The notes beneath the pieces were generated by a model. It was not told the origin of the DNA. It saw nothing but the letters and a program-made list of their open reading frames with translations, and ran no database searches. The translations under genes and the position numbers were made by a program. This document shows positions 4,227 to 5,559 of a stretch of 5,559 nucleotides of DNA, in pieces. The stretch is from Clostridia bacterium (lineage in GTDB: Bacteria; Bacillota; Clostridia; Christensenellales; CALWSW01). The stretch is from contig JAHZEH010000148.1 in the NCBI GenBank assembly GCA_019421925.1, forward strand, positions 1-5,559, given 5' to 3'. How positions within the stretch are numbered: the first letter of the stretch is position 1; each line of letters opens with the position of its first letter.

Positions 4227-5559
4227 ATGGAATTGGAGGAGAGAAGCGCCGCGCCACGGCAGGCGCCCCCCCACAGCGCTGAGGCGGAACGGGCTGTTTT
4301 GGGCGCGATGATGCTGGGCGCGGGCGATTTTGCGACGGCGGTGGAAAAGCTGGGTCCCGAGGATTTCTACCTGCCCGCCGACCGTATTGTTTTTGAGAGC
4401 ATGCTGGCGCTGCACACGGCGGGAAACCCCGTGGACGTTGTGGCGGTGGTGGACTATCTGGACAGGCGGGGCCAGCTTGCCCAGGCAGGGGGCTTCGCCT
4501 ACGTTACCGACCTGCCCGCCTCCCTGCCCAACCGGGCCAACCTGCCCTATTATATCTCCGTCGTGGAGAAGTGCTCCACCCTGCGCCGCCTCATCCAGGC
4601 GGGGGAGGAGATCGTCGCCGAGAGCCTCTCAGGCGAAAAAGAGGTGGAGTCGGTCCTGGCGGACGCCGAGAAAAAGGTGTTCGACATCTCCATGCACAAT
4701 GTTTCCGGCGGCCTGGTCTCCATCTCTGAGGACGTGGCCAATGTATACATGGGCCTGGGGGATATCAAGGCGACCGACGGCGTGACCGGCCTGGCTACCG
4801 GCTTTCCGGACCTGGACCAGAAGCTCTCGGGCCTCCAGAGGAGCGACCTCATCATTGTTGCGGGCCGTCCCTCCATGGGCAAGACCTCCTTTGCCATCAA
4901 TATCGCCCAGTACGCCGGCGTCAAAGGCGCGGTGGTGGCGGTGTTCAGCCTGGAGATGAGCCGGGAGCAGCTCGTGACGCGAATGCTGTGCACGGAGGCC
5001 AAAGTGGACATGCAGCGGGTTAAGACCGGCCAGCTCACCCCCCAAGACTGGAACAATCTGTCTATTGCCCTGGGAAATCTGTCGGGCGCCCGCTTTTTTA
5101 TCGACGACACGGCGGGCATCACAGTGGCCGACATGCGCTCCAAGCTGCGCCGGCTCAAAATGGAGACGGGCAGCATCGACCTGGTGGTCATTGACTATCT
5201 CCAGCTTATGAGTTACAGCGGCAAGGCGGACAACCGCACCAACATCGTCGCGGAGATCACCCGCGCCCTCAAGATTATGGCCCGTGATTTGGACGTCCCC
5301 ATCATCCTGCTCTCCCAGCTCTCCCGAGCGCCTGAACAGAGGACGGACCACCGGCCCATGATGAGCGATCTGCGCGAGTCCGGCTCCATTGAGCAGGATG
5401 CGGACGTAATTATCATGCTCTACCGGCCCTCGGTTTACGATGAGCTGGCGGGCAACGAGGCCGAAGCCATCGTCGCCAAGCACCGCAACGGCCCGACGGG
5501 CACGGTGGACCTGATTTGGAACGGACAGTATACGAGTTTTGCCTCCGCGACCGACCGGG
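4227..5559 (+). CDS. dnaB: Replicative DNA helicase DnaB (3' end cut by the window)
   Basis: The frame opens at ATG 4227 just after AAGGGAGG (4216-4223) and stays open to the right edge, giving 444 residues with no stop; full-length DnaB is about 440-455, so almost nothing is lost. The N-terminal domain (about 16-115) starts with PHSAEAERAVLGAMM; a linker (about 116-185) leads to the RecA-like motor. Visible motor motifs are Walker A GRPSMGKT (213-220, Lys219), SLEM with catalytic Glu243, Walker B LVVIDYLQL with Asp323, the LLSQLSR motif with Gln364, DLRESGSIEQDAD (381-393), and KHRNGPTG with the likely arginine finger Arg420. The hexamer unwinds DNA at the fork and recruits primase (this protein is called DnaC in B. 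subtilis). No intein interrupts the motor motifs, which are frequent intein sites in DnaB. A short ribosome binding site spacing leaves an in-frame TTG at 4233 as a possible alternative start. It is probably expressed with rplI, across a 155-base spacer that holds two hairpins. Confidence 0.97.
   Translation, partial: MELEERSAAPRQAPPHSAEAERAVLGAMMLGAGDFATAVEKLGPEDFYLPADRIVFESMLALHTAGNPVDVVAVVDYLDRRGQLAQAGGFAYVTDLPASLPNRANLPYYISVVEKCSTLRRLIQAGEEIVAESLSGEKEVESVLADAEKKVFDISMHNVSGGLVSISEDVANVYMGLGDIKATDGVTGLATGFPDLDQKLSGLQRSDLIIVAGRPSMGKTSFAINIAQYAGVKGAVVAVFSLEMSREQLVTRMLCTEAKVDMQRVKTGQLTPQDWNNLSIALGNLSGARFFIDDTAGITVADMRSKLRRLKMETGSIDLVVIDYLQLMSYSGKADNRTNIVAEITRALKIMARDLDVPIILLSQLSRAPEQRTDHRPMMSDLRESGSIEQDADVIIMLYRPSVYDELAGNEAEAIVAKHRNGPTGTVDLIWNGQYTSFASATDR

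Noticed and set aside
3601..4257. 218-codon minus-strand open frame opposite rplI
   Set aside because: It is a Leu/Gly-rich shadow of the L9 gene that also spans the spacer, with no family resemblance.
4629..5483. 284-codon minus-strand open frame opposite dnaB
   Set aside because: The + strand encodes unmistakable DnaB motifs throughout this stretch. The antisense product matches nothing I recognise and follows from GC-rich third positions.

Overview
This window looks like a stretch of chromosome from a GC-rich, low-oxygen Firmicute of the class Clostridia. An Oscillospiraceae-type gut bacterium is my best guess. The reasons are the high GC content with G/C-ending codons, strong AGGAGG-type ribosome binding sites, a clostridial 2[4Fe-4S] ferredoxin, a RicT (YaaT/PSP1) protein, and a YybS-like gene - rplI - dnaB order familiar from Bacillus and relatives. 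All genes read on the + strand. I see no mobile element, CRISPR array, tRNA or rRNA.

Layout. (1) Positions 1-695 hold the 3' part of an alpha/beta hydrolase gene whose start lies outside the window. Its Ser-Asp-His triad is visible, but the usual HGxG oxyanion motif near the window edge reads DGNG. (2) Positions 751-2118 encode a RicT/PSP1-domain protein with six conserved cysteines and an unusual 185-residue Arg/Gly/Gln/Pro-rich tail built of repeats. (3) Positions 2236-2406 encode a 56-residue 2[4Fe-4S] ferredoxin, between a promoter with consensus -35 and -10 boxes and a clear intrinsic terminator, so it is probably its own transcription unit. (4) From about 2511 a new unit begins at an extended -10 promoter: a polytopic membrane protein of the DUF2232/YybS type, then ribosomal protein L9 (rplI), then the replicative helicase dnaB, which runs off the right edge nearly complete.

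How they fit together. The right half is a translation/replication cluster resembling Bacillus yybS-yybT(gdpP)-rplI-dnaC, but with the c-di-AMP phosphodiesterase gene missing between the membrane protein and rplI. A 155-base spacer between rplI and dnaB contains two hairpins that might tune dnaB expression relative to L9. The left half pairs a protein expected to bind Fe-S clusters (RicT) with a small Fe-S electron carrier, although the two appear to be separately transcribed.

Most of the window is ordinary housekeeping DNA. The points most worth a second look are the RicT tail, the rplI-dnaB spacer, the missing gdpP and the altered hydrolase motif. I do not see a clearly new multi-gene system.
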